Shown here: piece by piece, positions 15,598 to 22,961 of the stretch
Position numbering within the stretch: the stretch's first letter is position 1
How the letters are laid out: each line of letters opens with the position of its first letter
Made by a program: the position numbers and the translations under genes
From: Streptomyces echinatus
Lineage (GTDB): Bacteria > Actinomycetota > Actinomycetes > Streptomycetales > Streptomycetaceae
Direction: 5' to 3'
Assembly (NCBI RefSeq): GCF_014203595.1
Contig: NZ_JACHJK010000015.1
Coordinates: 207,099 to 271,098 of the forward strand
DNA: 64,000 nucleotides
The notes under the pieces: model-generated
The model's database searches: none
Seen by the model: the letters and a program-made list of their open reading frames with translations, nothing else
Told to the model about the DNA's origin: nothing

Positions 15598-16977
15598 TCA
15601 GGTGTCGTACTCCTGGACGCGCCGCCCGTGGTCGCGCGAGGTCAGCGCGGGCAGCCGCCCCGACAACTCCCGCACGGTCTTTGCCACGTCGAGGGTGAGG
15701 AGTTCGCGGTCCCGCATCAGGACGCGGCCGTCGACGACCGTGGTGCGGACGTCGGAGGCACGGGCGCTGTGCACCAGGGTGGCGGCGAGGTCATGGACCG
15801 GCTGGGTGTGCGGGCCGGTGAGGTCGACCAGGACGAAGTCTGCGCGCCGGCCGGGCTCCAGGGTGCCCACCCGGTCCCCGAGCCCGACCGCTCGGGCGCT
15901 CTGCACCGTGGCGTGGTGCAGGGCCTGACGGGAGGTCAGCCAACGGGAGTCGCCCTCGGCGGACTTCTGCGTCAGGGACGTCAGTGTCATCGCCTCCCAC
16001 ACGTCGAGGGAGTTGTTGGAGGCCGCGCCGTCCGTGGCGAGGCCCACGGGGACGCCGGCCGCGCGCAGGGCCCGTACCGGAGTGGTCGTCGGCCAGGCGA
16101 ACCTGAGGTAGCCGCGGGGCGCGGTGGCCACCGCCGTACGGCCGCCCGTGCGTTCCAGCAGCGGCAGGTCCCGCTCCAGGATGCCGGTGCCGTGGGCGAT
16201 GAGCAGGTCGGTGCCGAGGAGCCCGGTGCGGTCCAGTACCTCGATGGGGGTGAGGCCGTACCGGGCGAGGCTGGTGTCGGTCTGGTCGCGGTTCTCGGCG
16301 GCGTGGATGTGGACGGGCAGGCCGTGCTCGCGGGCGAGTTCCGCCGTGGCGGTGAGGTCGGCGTCGGTGACGGTGTAGGGGGCGTGCGGGGCGAGAGCGG
16401 TGGTGATGCGGCCGCCGGCGGCACCGCGCAGGCGGAGCGCGAAGTCCAGCGAGGCCTCCCGCCCTCGGGGTCCCTGGCTGGAGAAGTAGGCGGCGCCGAG
16501 GTGGGCGCGCAGCCCGCATTCGGCGACGACGGCGGCGACCGTGTCCATGTGGAAGTAGTGGTCGGCGAAGCAGGTCACCCCGCCCCGGATCATCTCGGCG
16601 CAGGCGAGGCGCGCCCCCAGCTCCACGTCCCGTTCGGTGAGGTTGGTCTCCACGGGCCAGACGACGTCGTTGAACCACTGCTCGACCGGCAGGTCCTCGG
16701 CGAGTCCGCGCAGGGCCACCATCGGTGCGTGCGTATGGCAGTTGATGAGTCCCGGCAGCGCGACCTGGCCCTGCGCCTCGATCCGGGTCACGGCCGGCAC
16801 CTCGCGCGCCGCGGCGGCGGTGGTGACCGCGTCGATCACGCGGTCGCGGACGACGAGGGCGGCGTCCCGCCGGAAACCGATCCGTTCCGCGTCGTCGTGC
16901 CCCTCGTGGACGAGGACCGTGCAGCCGGTGACGACCAGGTCGGCGGGAGCGGCGCTCGGGGGCCCGGCGGGAGTCAT
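15598..16977 (-). CDS. TRZ/ATZ-family amidohydrolase (metal-dependent deaminase type)
   Basis: The protein has 459 residues. It has the amidohydrolase metal ligands: HTH in LPGLINCHTHAPMVALRGLA (about residue 70), H in HAPYTVTDADL, H in LPVHIHAAENRDQT, and the Asp in VGLATDGAASNNSLD. Flanking beta-sandwich strands (LVVTGCTVLVHE, and RRADFVLVDLTGPHTQP near the C-terminus) complete the fold. Close relatives deaminate 8-oxoguanine, S-adenosylhomocysteine or 5'-methylthioadenosine, or hydrolyse chlorotriazines; the substrate cannot be fixed from sequence alone. Neighbouring genes give no pathway clue. Confidence 0.88.
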   Translation of the reverse strand: MTPAGPPSAAPADLVVTGCTVLVHEGHDDAERIGFRRDAALVVRDRVIDAVTTAAAAREVPAVTRIEAQGQVALPGLINCHTHAPMVALRGLAEDLPVEQWFNDVVWPVETNLTERDVELGARLACAEMIRGGVTCFADHYFHMDTVAAVVAECGLRAHLGAAYFSSQGPRGREASLDFALRLRGAAGGRITTALAPHAPYTVTDADLTATAELAREHGLPVHIHAAENRDQTDTSLARYGLTPIEVLDRTGLLGTDLLIAHGTGILERDLPLLERTGGRTAVATAPRGYLRFAWPTTTPVRALRAAGVPVGLATDGAASNNSLDVWEAMTLTSLTQKSAEGDSRWLTSRQALHHATVQSARAVGLGDRVGTLEPGRRADFVLVDLTGPHTQPVHDLAATLVHSARASDVRTTVVDGRVLMRDRELLTLDVAKTVRELSGRLPALTSRDHGRRVQEYDT

Positions 16978-17133
16978 GAACCCAACGTACGGCCCGGTCG
17001 TACGGCGGTGTGAGCCGAACCGCGCATCCGGTCGCGGACCTGTCGCGCGACGGGCGGGACGAGCACCCTGGCCTCACCACGGCCCGGCCGCGGCCCCCGA
17101 GAGGAGCCCGCGATGCTCCTGGGCACCCGTCAC

Positions 17134-17233
17134 GGAGTCGGCGCTGCCTTCAGGGAGTCTGGGCCGTCCTCACGGAGTCTGCGCTGCCCCTGGGGAGTCT
17201 GTGCTGCCCCGGGGGAGTCTGGGCCGTCCTCAC
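17134..17233. repeat. five tandem copies of a 20-bp unit
   Basis: The word GGAGTC starts at 17134, 17154, 17174, 17194 and 17214, an exact 20-bp period. Copies 2 and 5 are identical, and the others differ mainly in the second half (for example GCGCTGCCCCTGG versus GGGCCGTCCTCAC). The last copy overlaps the stop codon (17230-17232) of the nucleotidyltransferase gene on the minus strand. The array fills much of the 252-bp gap before the amidohydrolase gene. Confidence 0.85.
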
Positions 17234-18015
17234 GAGGGTGAAGGGCGCTCCGGGCGCGGCACCCCGGCGATGATCTCCTCGGCTTCGGTCACGGCGCCGA
17301 CGAGGGCGCCGGGCTCGGTGCGCAGGGCACCCAGCACGGCGTCGATCCCTCGCAACCCGGCCCGCTCCAGCAGTCGTTTCTCGTTCGTCACCCACTCCCC
17401 GCGGGCCGCGAGGACGGCGTGGGCGGACTGGACGGCGGCCGTGGCGACGGCGCCGGCGGTCTCGGTGAGGCGGCCGTGCGGGGCGTGATGGGCCTTGGCG
17501 TAGGCCAGGGTGGCGCGGGCGCTGCCGGACCAGCGGTCGGCGGCCGTGCGGCGCAGTTCCGGCGGATACCCGGCCGGGCGCGGGAGCTCGCCCCGCAGGA
17601 CCTGATTCAGGGCCAGTTCGGCGACGACCAGGTAGCTGGGGATCCCGGCCAGGTGGAACAGCAGCGGCTCCACCCGGAAGCGGCCCTCCTCGGCCTCCGC
17701 CAGTTCGTGTTCGATGACGTCCAGGTCCCGGTAGTGCACATCGGCGCGGCGTCCGTCGATGGTGAGCCAGGCGCCGCCGTTGAAGACACCGCCGCCCCAG
17801 CCGCCGATCTCGGAGACCTCCCCCGGCCAGCCGAGGGCGCGCAGGTCGTCCGGGTCGAAGGGGCCGCGGTAGTAGACGGCCAGGTCCCAGTCGCTGTCCG
17901 GGCGGTGGGTGCCCTGGGCACGGGAACCGCCGAGGGCCACGGCCCGGACGGTGGGGAGGGCGGCCAGCCGGTCGGCGGTGGCGGCGAGGAAGTCGGCGTC
18001 GCTGGACTCGGGCAT
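17230..18015 (-). CDS. nucleotidyltransferase-domain protein
   Basis: The protein has 261 residues. It has the minimal nucleotidyltransferase core: ALGGSRAQGTHRPDSDWDLA holds the GSxxxG...DxD pattern, and the third acidic residue is probably in GRRADVHYRDLD. A helical C-terminal part (ELALNQVLRGELPRPAGYPP, EWVTNEKRLLERAGLRGID) resembles the KNTase/antibiotic-nucleotidyltransferase-like C-domain. Enzymes of this fold move NMP to small molecules, RNA or protein; which one is not visible here. ATG 18013-18015 begins MPESSDADFLAATADRLAAL; the frame is open upstream without similarity. Confidence 0.85.
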   Translation of the reverse strand: MPESSDADFLAATADRLAALPTVRAVALGGSRAQGTHRPDSDWDLAVYYRGPFDPDDLRALGWPGEVSEIGGWGGGVFNGGAWLTIDGRRADVHYRDLDVIEHELAEAEEGRFRVEPLLFHLAGIPSYLVVAELALNQVLRGELPRPAGYPPELRRTAADRWSGSARATLAYAKAHHAPHGRLTETAGAVATAAVQSAHAVLAARGEWVTNEKRLLERAGLRGIDAVLGALRTEPGALVGAVTEAEEIIAGVPRPERPSPS

Positions 18016-18430
18016 ACGCCCAGCCTGCCCCGGCCGACGGAAGTCCGCTCCCGAATTTCCGGGGGGGGTCGTGGTGCTAGGCGATCGGTCCGGCGTGCCG
18101 TGCACGGCCGGGCGGTGCGGCCGCGAGCCGTTCGGTCTCCGGCGAGCGGTCCAGCGATCGCTCGGTGGTGGAGCGCGCGCCGGTAATTCGGATGCGTGCG
18201 GGGCCGAGGCGATCCGATGATCGGGAAGCAGCTCTCCGAGCGCTGCTGACCTGCTGTCCGTCAACCGTTGTGGGAGCCGCTTCCGTGATCCGGCGCGTGA
18301 CCGCCCCCGGGCCTTTCCTCCCTCCCGCCCGCTCCCACGGCCCCGTCGTCGGGGCGGGCGGGAAGCCCGCGTTCGCCGCCGGGGCGATCACGGCGACGGC
18401 TGTGGTGCCGGAGCGCGGGGAGGGCGGCCG
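18016..18430. other. 415-bp intergenic stretch without a recognised gene
   Basis: This lies between the divergent nucleotidyltransferase and GNAT genes. It contains a G8 run near 18061 and several CGATCGG/GCGATC words, but no recognisable coding similarity. A plus-strand open frame (18165-18434) and a minus-strand frame cross it; neither has a family match or a good ribosome site, and the plus one runs out of frame into the GNAT gene. The two promoters should be here. Confidence 0.5.
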
Positions 18431-18892
18431 GTGACGGAAACGGTCGTGCTGCGCCGGGCGGTGGCGGCGGACGCCCATGCCGTCGCCGACGTCTGGCTGC
18501 GGTCCTTCGCCACCGCCCTGCCCACGGTCGGCCGGGCGCACTCGGACGACGAGGTGCGCGCGTACTTCCGTGACGTGGTCGTGCCGCTGCAGGAGACCTG
18601 GGTCGCCGAGGCGGCCGACCCGGGCCGGGGGGTCGTCGGCATGATGGTGCTGGACGACGACGAGCTGTCCCAGCTCTACCTCGCCCCCGACTGGCGGGGG
18701 CGTGGCCTCGGTGACCGGTTCGTCGCCCTGGCCAAGGAGCGCAGCCCCCGGGGTCTGGCTCTCTGGACCTTCCAGGTCAACGCCCCCGCGCACCGCTTCT
18801 ACGAGCGGCACGGTTTCGTGGCCGCCGAGTACACGGACGGCAGCGGCAACGAGGAGCGGGAGCCGGACGTCCGGTACGTGTGGCGGCCGTGA
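18431..18892 (+). CDS. GNAT-family N-acetyltransferase
   Basis: The protein has 153 residues with one GNAT domain. The central strand LSQLYLAPDWRGRGLGDRFV carries the acetyl-CoA pyrophosphate-binding R/Q-x-x-G-x-G/A pattern (RGRGLG). It is followed by the strand GLALWTFQVNAPAHRFYERHG, including the usual N-x-x-A-x-x-F-Y-E-x-x-G-F motif. Acceptor unknown. GTG at 18431 is the start, with GGAGGGCGGCC just upstream. It runs toward the pseudogene remnants. Confidence 0.9.
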   Translation: MTETVVLRRAVAADAHAVADVWLRSFATALPTVGRAHSDDEVRAYFRDVVVPLQETWVAEAADPGRGVVGMMVLDDDELSQLYLAPDWRGRGLGDRFVALAKERSPRGLALWTFQVNAPAHRFYERHGFVAAEYTDGSGNEEREPDVRYVWRP

Positions 18893-18914
18893 GCCCTGGG
18901 GGCGGCCGTGAGCC

Positions 18915-19217
18915 CTACGTCCGGATGACCGCTGACGGGGCCGGAGGCGGAAGGCGCGGCGGAGCGGCCGGCGCCCTCGGGGGCGTACGCGGTCGGTCCG
19001 CCGGCCGCCCCCGCCTCCGCTCCTTCGGCAGCGGCTTCTCGTAGCCGCCCGCCCGGCTCGTCGTCAGGCCCAGGCCCATCAGGGACTCCGCGAGCTTCAC
19101 CGCCGCCCCGACGCCGTCCACCACCGGCAGTCCGAGCCGCTCCTCCACCACCCGCTGGAGTCCCGTCATCCTGGCGCAGCCCAGCACCAGGACCTCGGAC
19201 CCGGCGACCGGCTCGTC
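18915..19217 (-). pseudogene. 3' remnant of an Asp/Glu/hydantoin racemase-family gene
   Basis: Only the C-terminal part of a racemase remains on the minus strand. It reads VAGSEVLVLGCARMTGLQ (a conserved GCAxM catalytic-cysteine region), VVEERLGLPVVDGVGAAVKL and AESLMGLGLTTSRAGGYEKP, then a Pro/Arg-rich tail. The N-terminal 150 or so residues are missing. Just upstream, at about 19217-19223, the sequence changes to a GntR-type frame on the other strand. A GTG at 19187 could start a 90-residue fragment, but that would lack half the enzyme, so it is called a pseudogene. Confidence 0.75.
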
Positions 19218-19473
19218 GAACGGAACTGGCCGAGCGGTTCGGCGTCTCGCGGGTGCCGGTGCGGGAGGCGGACGGCCGTCTGCGCTGGCTCACGCGGCGG
19301 AACGAGGAGTGGCCCCAGCTCCTCGCCGAACACCGCGAGCTGTACGAGGCCATCGCCTCCGGTGACCCGGACCGGGCCCGCGCCCACGCGCTCGGCCACG
19401 TCCTCGCCAACACCGCTCGACGGTACGGCACCTGTTCGGCACCGGCCCCGCCGAGGCGGCCGACGCCCCCTGA
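19218..19473 (+). pseudogene. internally deleted and frameshifted GntR-family regulator remnant
   Basis: The frame opens with ELAERFGVSRVPVREA, the recognition part of a GntR winged helix, without any start codon or N-terminus. It jumps directly to the end of an FCD-type effector domain (EEWPQLLAEHRELYEAIASG, DPDRARAHALGHVLANT), so about 110 central residues are missing. Near 19428 the natural ending (LFGTGPAEAADAP then TGA at 19471-19473) is one base out of frame with the preceding part. Together these show a dead gene. It would have been divergent from the racemase remnant, a normal regulator-target layout. Confidence 0.75.
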
Positions 19474-19486
19474 GCGGACCGGCGCG

Positions 19487-20182
19487 CTACGGCAGCCCGG
19501 CCGCGTCCGCCGCCGTACGCAGGACCTCGCGCAGCATGCCGGCGGTGAGCCGGCCGGTGAAGGTGTTGCGCTGGCTGACATGGAAGCAGCCGAAGAGGTC
19601 CAGGCCGTCGAGCGCGACCCGGGTGCCGTGCGCGAAGGCCGGGCGGGGCCGGGGCACGGTCCAGCCCGCCTCCGCGAACGCGGGCAGCGCGGCCTGCCAG
19701 CCGAAGCCGCCCAGCACGACCGCGGCCCGCAGCGTCGGCCGCAGCAGCGTCAGTTCCCGGACCAGCCAGGGGCGGCAGGTGTCGCGCTCCCCCGGCGTCG
19801 GCTTGTTGGCGGGCGGGGCGCAGTGCACGGGCGCCGTGACCCGCACGCCGTACAGCTCCAGACCGTCGTCGGCGCTCACGGAGGTGGGCTGCGAGGCGAG
19901 CCCCACGTCGTACAGCGCCTGGTAGAGCACGTCTCCCGAGCGGTCGCCGGTGAACATGCGCCCGGTGCGGTTGCCGCCGTGCGCGGCCGGGGCCAGTCCG
20001 ATGATCATCAGCCGGGCGTCGGCCGGGCCGAACCCGGGCACCGGCCGCCCCCAGTACGTCCAGTCGGCGAACGCGGCCCGCTTCGTACGGGCCACCTCCT
20101 CGCGCCAGCCGACCAGCCGGGGACAGGCTCGGCAGTCGGCGACGCGCCGGTCCAGCCGGGCGAGGGCTCTGCGGTCGTCCAT
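19487..20182 (-). CDS. family 5-type uracil-DNA glycosylase (iron-sulfur)
   Basis: The protein has 231 residues. CRACPRL near residue 17 and the pair CAPPANKPTPGERDTC provide cysteines for the [4Fe-4S] cluster of thermostable-type UDGs. Motif A is IGLAPAAHGGNRTGRMFTGD, and the C-terminal motif is FHVSQRNTFTG. Motif A has Ala-Pro-Ala in place of the Asp-containing motif of family 4, as expected for family 5 (UdgB), which removes uracil and also hypoxanthine or xanthine. ATG 20180-20182 gives MDDRRALARLDRRVADCRAC; an upstream in-frame ATG would add an unrelated leader. Confidence 0.88.
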   Translation of the reverse strand: MDDRRALARLDRRVADCRACPRLVGWREEVARTKRAAFADWTYWGRPVPGFGPADARLMIIGLAPAAHGGNRTGRMFTGDRSGDVLYQALYDVGLASQPTSVSADDGLELYGVRVTAPVHCAPPANKPTPGERDTCRPWLVRELTLLRPTLRAAVVLGGFGWQAALPAFAEAGWTVPRPRPAFAHGTRVALDGLDLFGCFHVSQRNTFTGRLTAGMLREVLRTAADAAGLP

Positions 20183-20505
20183 ACGGCCACCGTATGCCCC
20201 GGGGCGCCGGGGTGAACGCCGCGCCTGCGCCACGAGGCCGAGGGTCGGCACGGCCGGGTTCGCCGACGGCGGCCGCAGCGCACCGCACGGAACCCGTGAG
20301 CTCCGTGCCGTTCACGATGACCGGGCCTCCACCGGCCGGCACGATGACTGGCCTCCACCGGCCGGCACGTTGACTGGCCTCCACCGGTCGGCCCGGCGAC
20401 CGGCGCGGACCGGCGGACGAGGCGTAGCGGGACGTGGCCGGACGACCGCGGGCGCCGCGGAAAAAGGCTTCCGGCTGTGCCGCCCCGTGGCGTTAGGGTC
20501 GGGGC
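20183..20505. other. 323-bp intergenic stretch containing a three-copy repeat
   Basis: This gap between the divergent UDG and S4-domain genes holds the 26-bp tandem repeat listed separately. The rest is GC-rich with a purine-poor right end, GCCCCGTGGCGTTAGGGTCGG, just before the S4 gene start; TTAGGGT here could be part of its promoter. No coding frame with family similarity is seen. Confidence 0.55.
20314..20392. repeat. three tandem copies of a 26-27 bp unit
   Basis: Units at 20314-20340, 20341-20366 and 20367-20392 share ACG(A/T)TGACTGGCCTCCACCG followed by GYCGGC. The first copy has one extra base and CCGGG for CTGG. The array lies between the promoters of two divergent genes. Confidence 0.8.
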
Positions 20506-21342
20506 ATGGCTTCCGAGGATGCGGACGAGAACGTGGACCGTGGGACCGGTGCGGGGACCGGCGGAGGGGCCGGCGCGGAAACCGGTGAAGGCACCGGCGC
20601 GGGCACCGATGCGGGGACCGGCGCGCCGGGCGGAACCGGCTCCACCCCTGCCGAGCAGCCGCTGGACCCGAAGATCGCCGCCGCGGTGGCCGCCGCCGAG
20701 GCCGCAGGGCCCGCCCAGGGCGAGACCGTCCGCGTCGACAGCTGGATCTGGGCCGTCCGCCTGATCAAGACCCGCTCCCTGGGCGCCACCGCGTGCCGGG
20801 GCGGGCATGTGCATGTGAACGGTGAGCGGGTGAAGCCCGCCTACTCCCTGCGTGTCGGCGACGAGGTACGGCTGCGGCACGAGGGCCGCGAACGCGTCGT
20901 GATCGTCAAGCGCCTGATCCGCAAGCGGGTCGGCGCACCCGTGGCCGTCCAGTGCTACCTCGACAACTCCCCGCCGCCTCCGCCCCGTGAGGCCGTCGCC
21001 CCCGCCGGTCTCCGCGATCCGGGCGCAGGCCGCCCCACCAAGCGCGACCGCCGCGAACTGGAACGCCTCCGCGGCCTCGGCGGACCGGGCGGTCTCGGCG
21101 GCTTCTCCGGCTTCGGCGGACCGGGCACCTCTGGAGGCTTCGCCGGGCTCGGCGGGCCGGGCGGCCCCGGCACCGGTGCGACGGGCGGCCGTGGCGGATC
21201 CGGCGGGGCCGGCGGCCGTGGTGGTCGCCGAGGCTCCGGCGCGGCCGGTGGGCGCGGTGGCCCGGGCGGCCACGCCGGATCGGGGGGCTCCGGCCGCTCC
21301 GGTGGCTCTGGTGGCTCGGGGGGACGCCCACGCGGGCGCTGA
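20506..21342 (+). CDS. RNA-binding S4 domain protein with low-complexity N- and C-terminal tails
   Basis: The protein has 278 residues. The S4 domain (about residues 75-135) is Hsp15-like: RVDSWIWAVRLIKTRSLGAT, CRGGHVHVNGERVKPAYSLR, VGDEVRLRHEGRERVVIVKR. Hsp15-type proteins bind 50S subunits stalled with peptidyl-tRNA. The first 70 residues are a Gly/Thr/Ala repeat (GTGAGTGGGAGAETGEG). After about residue 180 there is a Gly-rich tail with RGG-like spots (GGRGGSGGAGGRGGRRGSG). Basic KRDRRELERLRGL precedes it. ATG 20506 is the only reasonable start. A strong terminator follows at 21369-21407. Confidence 0.88.
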   Translation: MASEDADENVDRGTGAGTGGGAGAETGEGTGAGTDAGTGAPGGTGSTPAEQPLDPKIAAAVAAAEAAGPAQGETVRVDSWIWAVRLIKTRSLGATACRGGHVHVNGERVKPAYSLRVGDEVRLRHEGRERVVIVKRLIRKRVGAPVAVQCYLDNSPPPPPREAVAPAGLRDPGAGRPTKRDRRELERLRGLGGPGGLGGFSGFGGPGTSGGFAGLGGPGGPGTGATGGRGGSGGAGGRGGRRGSGAAGGRGGPGGHAGSGGSGRSGGSGGSGGRPRGR

Positions 21343-21368
21343 GCGGGCTCGGCACGGCGGCGTCCCCG

Positions 21369-21407
21369 CCGACGTCGGCCGGGCTCCCACTGCCCGGCCG
21401 GCGTCGG
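21369..21407. terminator. hairpin terminator between convergent S4 and DoxX genes
   Basis: CCGACGTCGGCCGGG (21369-21383) pairs with CCCGGCCGGCGTCGG (21393-21407) over 15 bp with one G-T wobble and a 9-base loop. There is no T-tract, as is common in Streptomyces. It sits between the two converging stops (21342 and 21416) and can serve both strands. Confidence 0.75.
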
Positions 21408-21415
21408 TGGTGAGG

Positions 21416-21889
21416 TCACCGTCGGCGCAGCAGCCGCACCAGGTCCGCGTTGTGCGTCCGACGGGCCCAGGCGATCAGGGCGAGCGGTGTGATCAGGATC
21501 AGCGGGGTCGCCGCGTTCTCGCCGTCGAACGCGGTGAGCTGGACGAGGAACGCCCCCACCATCAGCGCCCCGAGGGCGGTGGCCGCCACGGCCTGCAGCA
21601 CCGGGACCAACAGCGCGATCGCCCCGGCGAGTTCGAGCGCGCCGATGGCGTACATGGCCCCGCTGCCCCAGCCGATTCGGTCGAAGGACTCCACGGCGGT
21701 CGGATGCGCCATGAGCTTGGGCAGGGCGCTGGCGATGCCGTAGAACAGGGCGAGCAGCACCTGCACGACCCGCAGGGCGACCAGGGCTCCGCGCGCCCGG
21801 CCGGCAGGGGAACCGGCGGTGCCCGCGGACGTCATGGAGGGCGTGGAGGCCGTGGAGCGGGCGCCGACGGGGGCGGTGGTCTCGGACAT
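21416..21889 (-). CDS. DoxX-family membrane protein
   Basis: The protein has 157 residues. After about 35 hydrophilic residues come four predicted helices: LVALRVVQVLLALFYGIASA, the segment around MYAIGALELAGAIALLVPVL, AVAATALGALMVGAFLVQLT and ATPLILITPLALIAWARR. The KLMAHPTAVESFDRIGWGS loop after helix 1 is typical of DoxX. Some DoxX proteins are membrane partners in thiosulfate oxidation or redox homeostasis; no specific role can be assigned. A purine-rich GGAGACCCGC precedes the ATG at 21887-21889. Confidence 0.88.
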   Translation of the reverse strand: MSETTAPVGARSTASTPSMTSAGTAGSPAGRARGALVALRVVQVLLALFYGIASALPKLMAHPTAVESFDRIGWGSGAMYAIGALELAGAIALLVPVLQAVAATALGALMVGAFLVQLTAFDGENAATPLILITPLALIAWARRTHNADLVRLLRRR

Positions 21890-22206
21890 GCGGGTCTCCT
21901 GGCGAAGCGGTCCGGGTTGCTTTCACCGAGGCAGACCGGCCGGAAGCCGAGAACTCATCGCCGGAGAGCCACCCGATCCCGGGCCCCGGAGGAGCCCGGT
22001 CGGGCCGCCGCCACCGACCGCACTCCGTCCCGCCGGCCTGGTCGCGCCGCCCACCTATCCGATCTCGCCCTCCCACCTACCCGATCGCGCCCTCTACCCG
22101 ATCGCGCCCTCCCGCCATCCCGCTCGCACCGTCCCGCCGGCCCACCGACCCGCGCTCCGTCACACCCGATCGCGTCACCCACCGACCCGCACCGACCCGC
22201 GCTCCG
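21890..22206. other. 317-bp intergenic stretch with short direct repeats
   Basis: The gap after the DoxX promoter contains repeated words: CCCGATCGCGCCCTC occurs near 22079 and again near 22097, with a related CCGATCTCGCCCTCCCACC just before. CCGACCCGCGCTCCGTCAC occurs near 22144 and again at the right end near 22194. No gene is visible. The right end borders the stop of the methyltransferase gene. Confidence 0.55.
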
Positions 22207-22887
22207 TCACGCCGTCGGCACTGCCCTCACCCACATCCCGTCCGGTGTCAGATAGGTGTCCGCCTCCAGTCCCGCCTCCGCCAGCACCGACTCGAACCGC
22301 TCCTTCGTCAGGGGCCTGGCCAGGAACGTCTGGGTCCACACCGCGTCCGGGAACACATACTCCGCGCGGACCGAGTTCACCCCCTTCCCGGCCGGCTCCA
22401 CCGAGGCGATGCGGATGGTGAAGCCGCTCGGATCGGTCCGCTCCCTGGGCACGTCGGTGTGGTAGTCCGGGCCCTCCCGCTGGATGAGCACGCAGCCGCC
22501 CTCCGCCACATGCCGGGCGCAGGTGCGCAACATGCCCCCGCGCACCTCCTCGTCACCGGTGTGCACCAGGAACGACGCGAGCATCACGACGTCGAACTTC
22601 TCGCCCAGGTCGAGGCTTTCGATGGTGCTGCGTATCGTGCGCGCCCCGCGGATCCGGGCCAGCATGTCGGCGGACTCGTCCACGGCCGTGACCGTGAAGC
22701 CGCGCTCCAGCAGGGGATGGGTCATCCGGCCCACCCCGCTGCCCAGTTCCAGGATGTGCGCCCCGGCCGGAACCGCCGCGGCGATGATGTCCGGCTCGTC
22801 GCCCGCCGGCAGCCGTGCGTACAGCTCGACCGCGCAGCCGTCCGGGGTGACAGCCCCGGGCCCCGTGCCCTCGTGTCCCTCACGCAT
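22207..22887 (-). CDS. class I SAM-dependent methyltransferase
   Basis: The protein has 226 residues. Motif I is HILELGSGVGRMTHPLLERG (about residue 45), followed by the acidic VTAVDESADMLARIRGA, the motif IV region EKFDVVMLASFLVHTGDEEV, and ARHVAEGGCVLIQREGPDYH. The C-terminal half (FPDAVWTQTFLARPLTKERF) gives no substrate clue. ATG 22885-22887 is chosen because AGGA lies five bases upstream; ATG 22897-22899 would add four residues. The gene is 74 bp downstream of the acyltransferase-like gene on the same strand and may be cotranscribed with it. Confidence 0.85.
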   Translation of the reverse strand: MREGHEGTGPGAVTPDGCAVELYARLPAGDEPDIIAAAVPAGAHILELGSGVGRMTHPLLERGFTVTAVDESADMLARIRGARTIRSTIESLDLGEKFDVVMLASFLVHTGDEEVRGGMLRTCARHVAEGGCVLIQREGPDYHTDVPRERTDPSGFTIRIASVEPAGKGVNSVRAEYVFPDAVWTQTFLARPLTKERFESVLAEAGLEADTYLTPDGMWVRAVPTA

Positions 22888-22961
22888 GTCGATCCTCATG
22901 CCCGGACAACGGCCCACCCTCGTACGCCCGTTCCCCTCCTCGCCCGGTTCACTCGTTCGAG

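Noticed and set aside
17134..17233. Possible CRISPR array
   Set aside because: The 20-bp units are directly adjacent with no unique spacers, and there are no cas genes in the window.
18165..18434. 89-codon plus-strand frame upstream of the GNAT gene
   Set aside because: No similarity or ribosome site, and it runs out of frame into the GNAT start.
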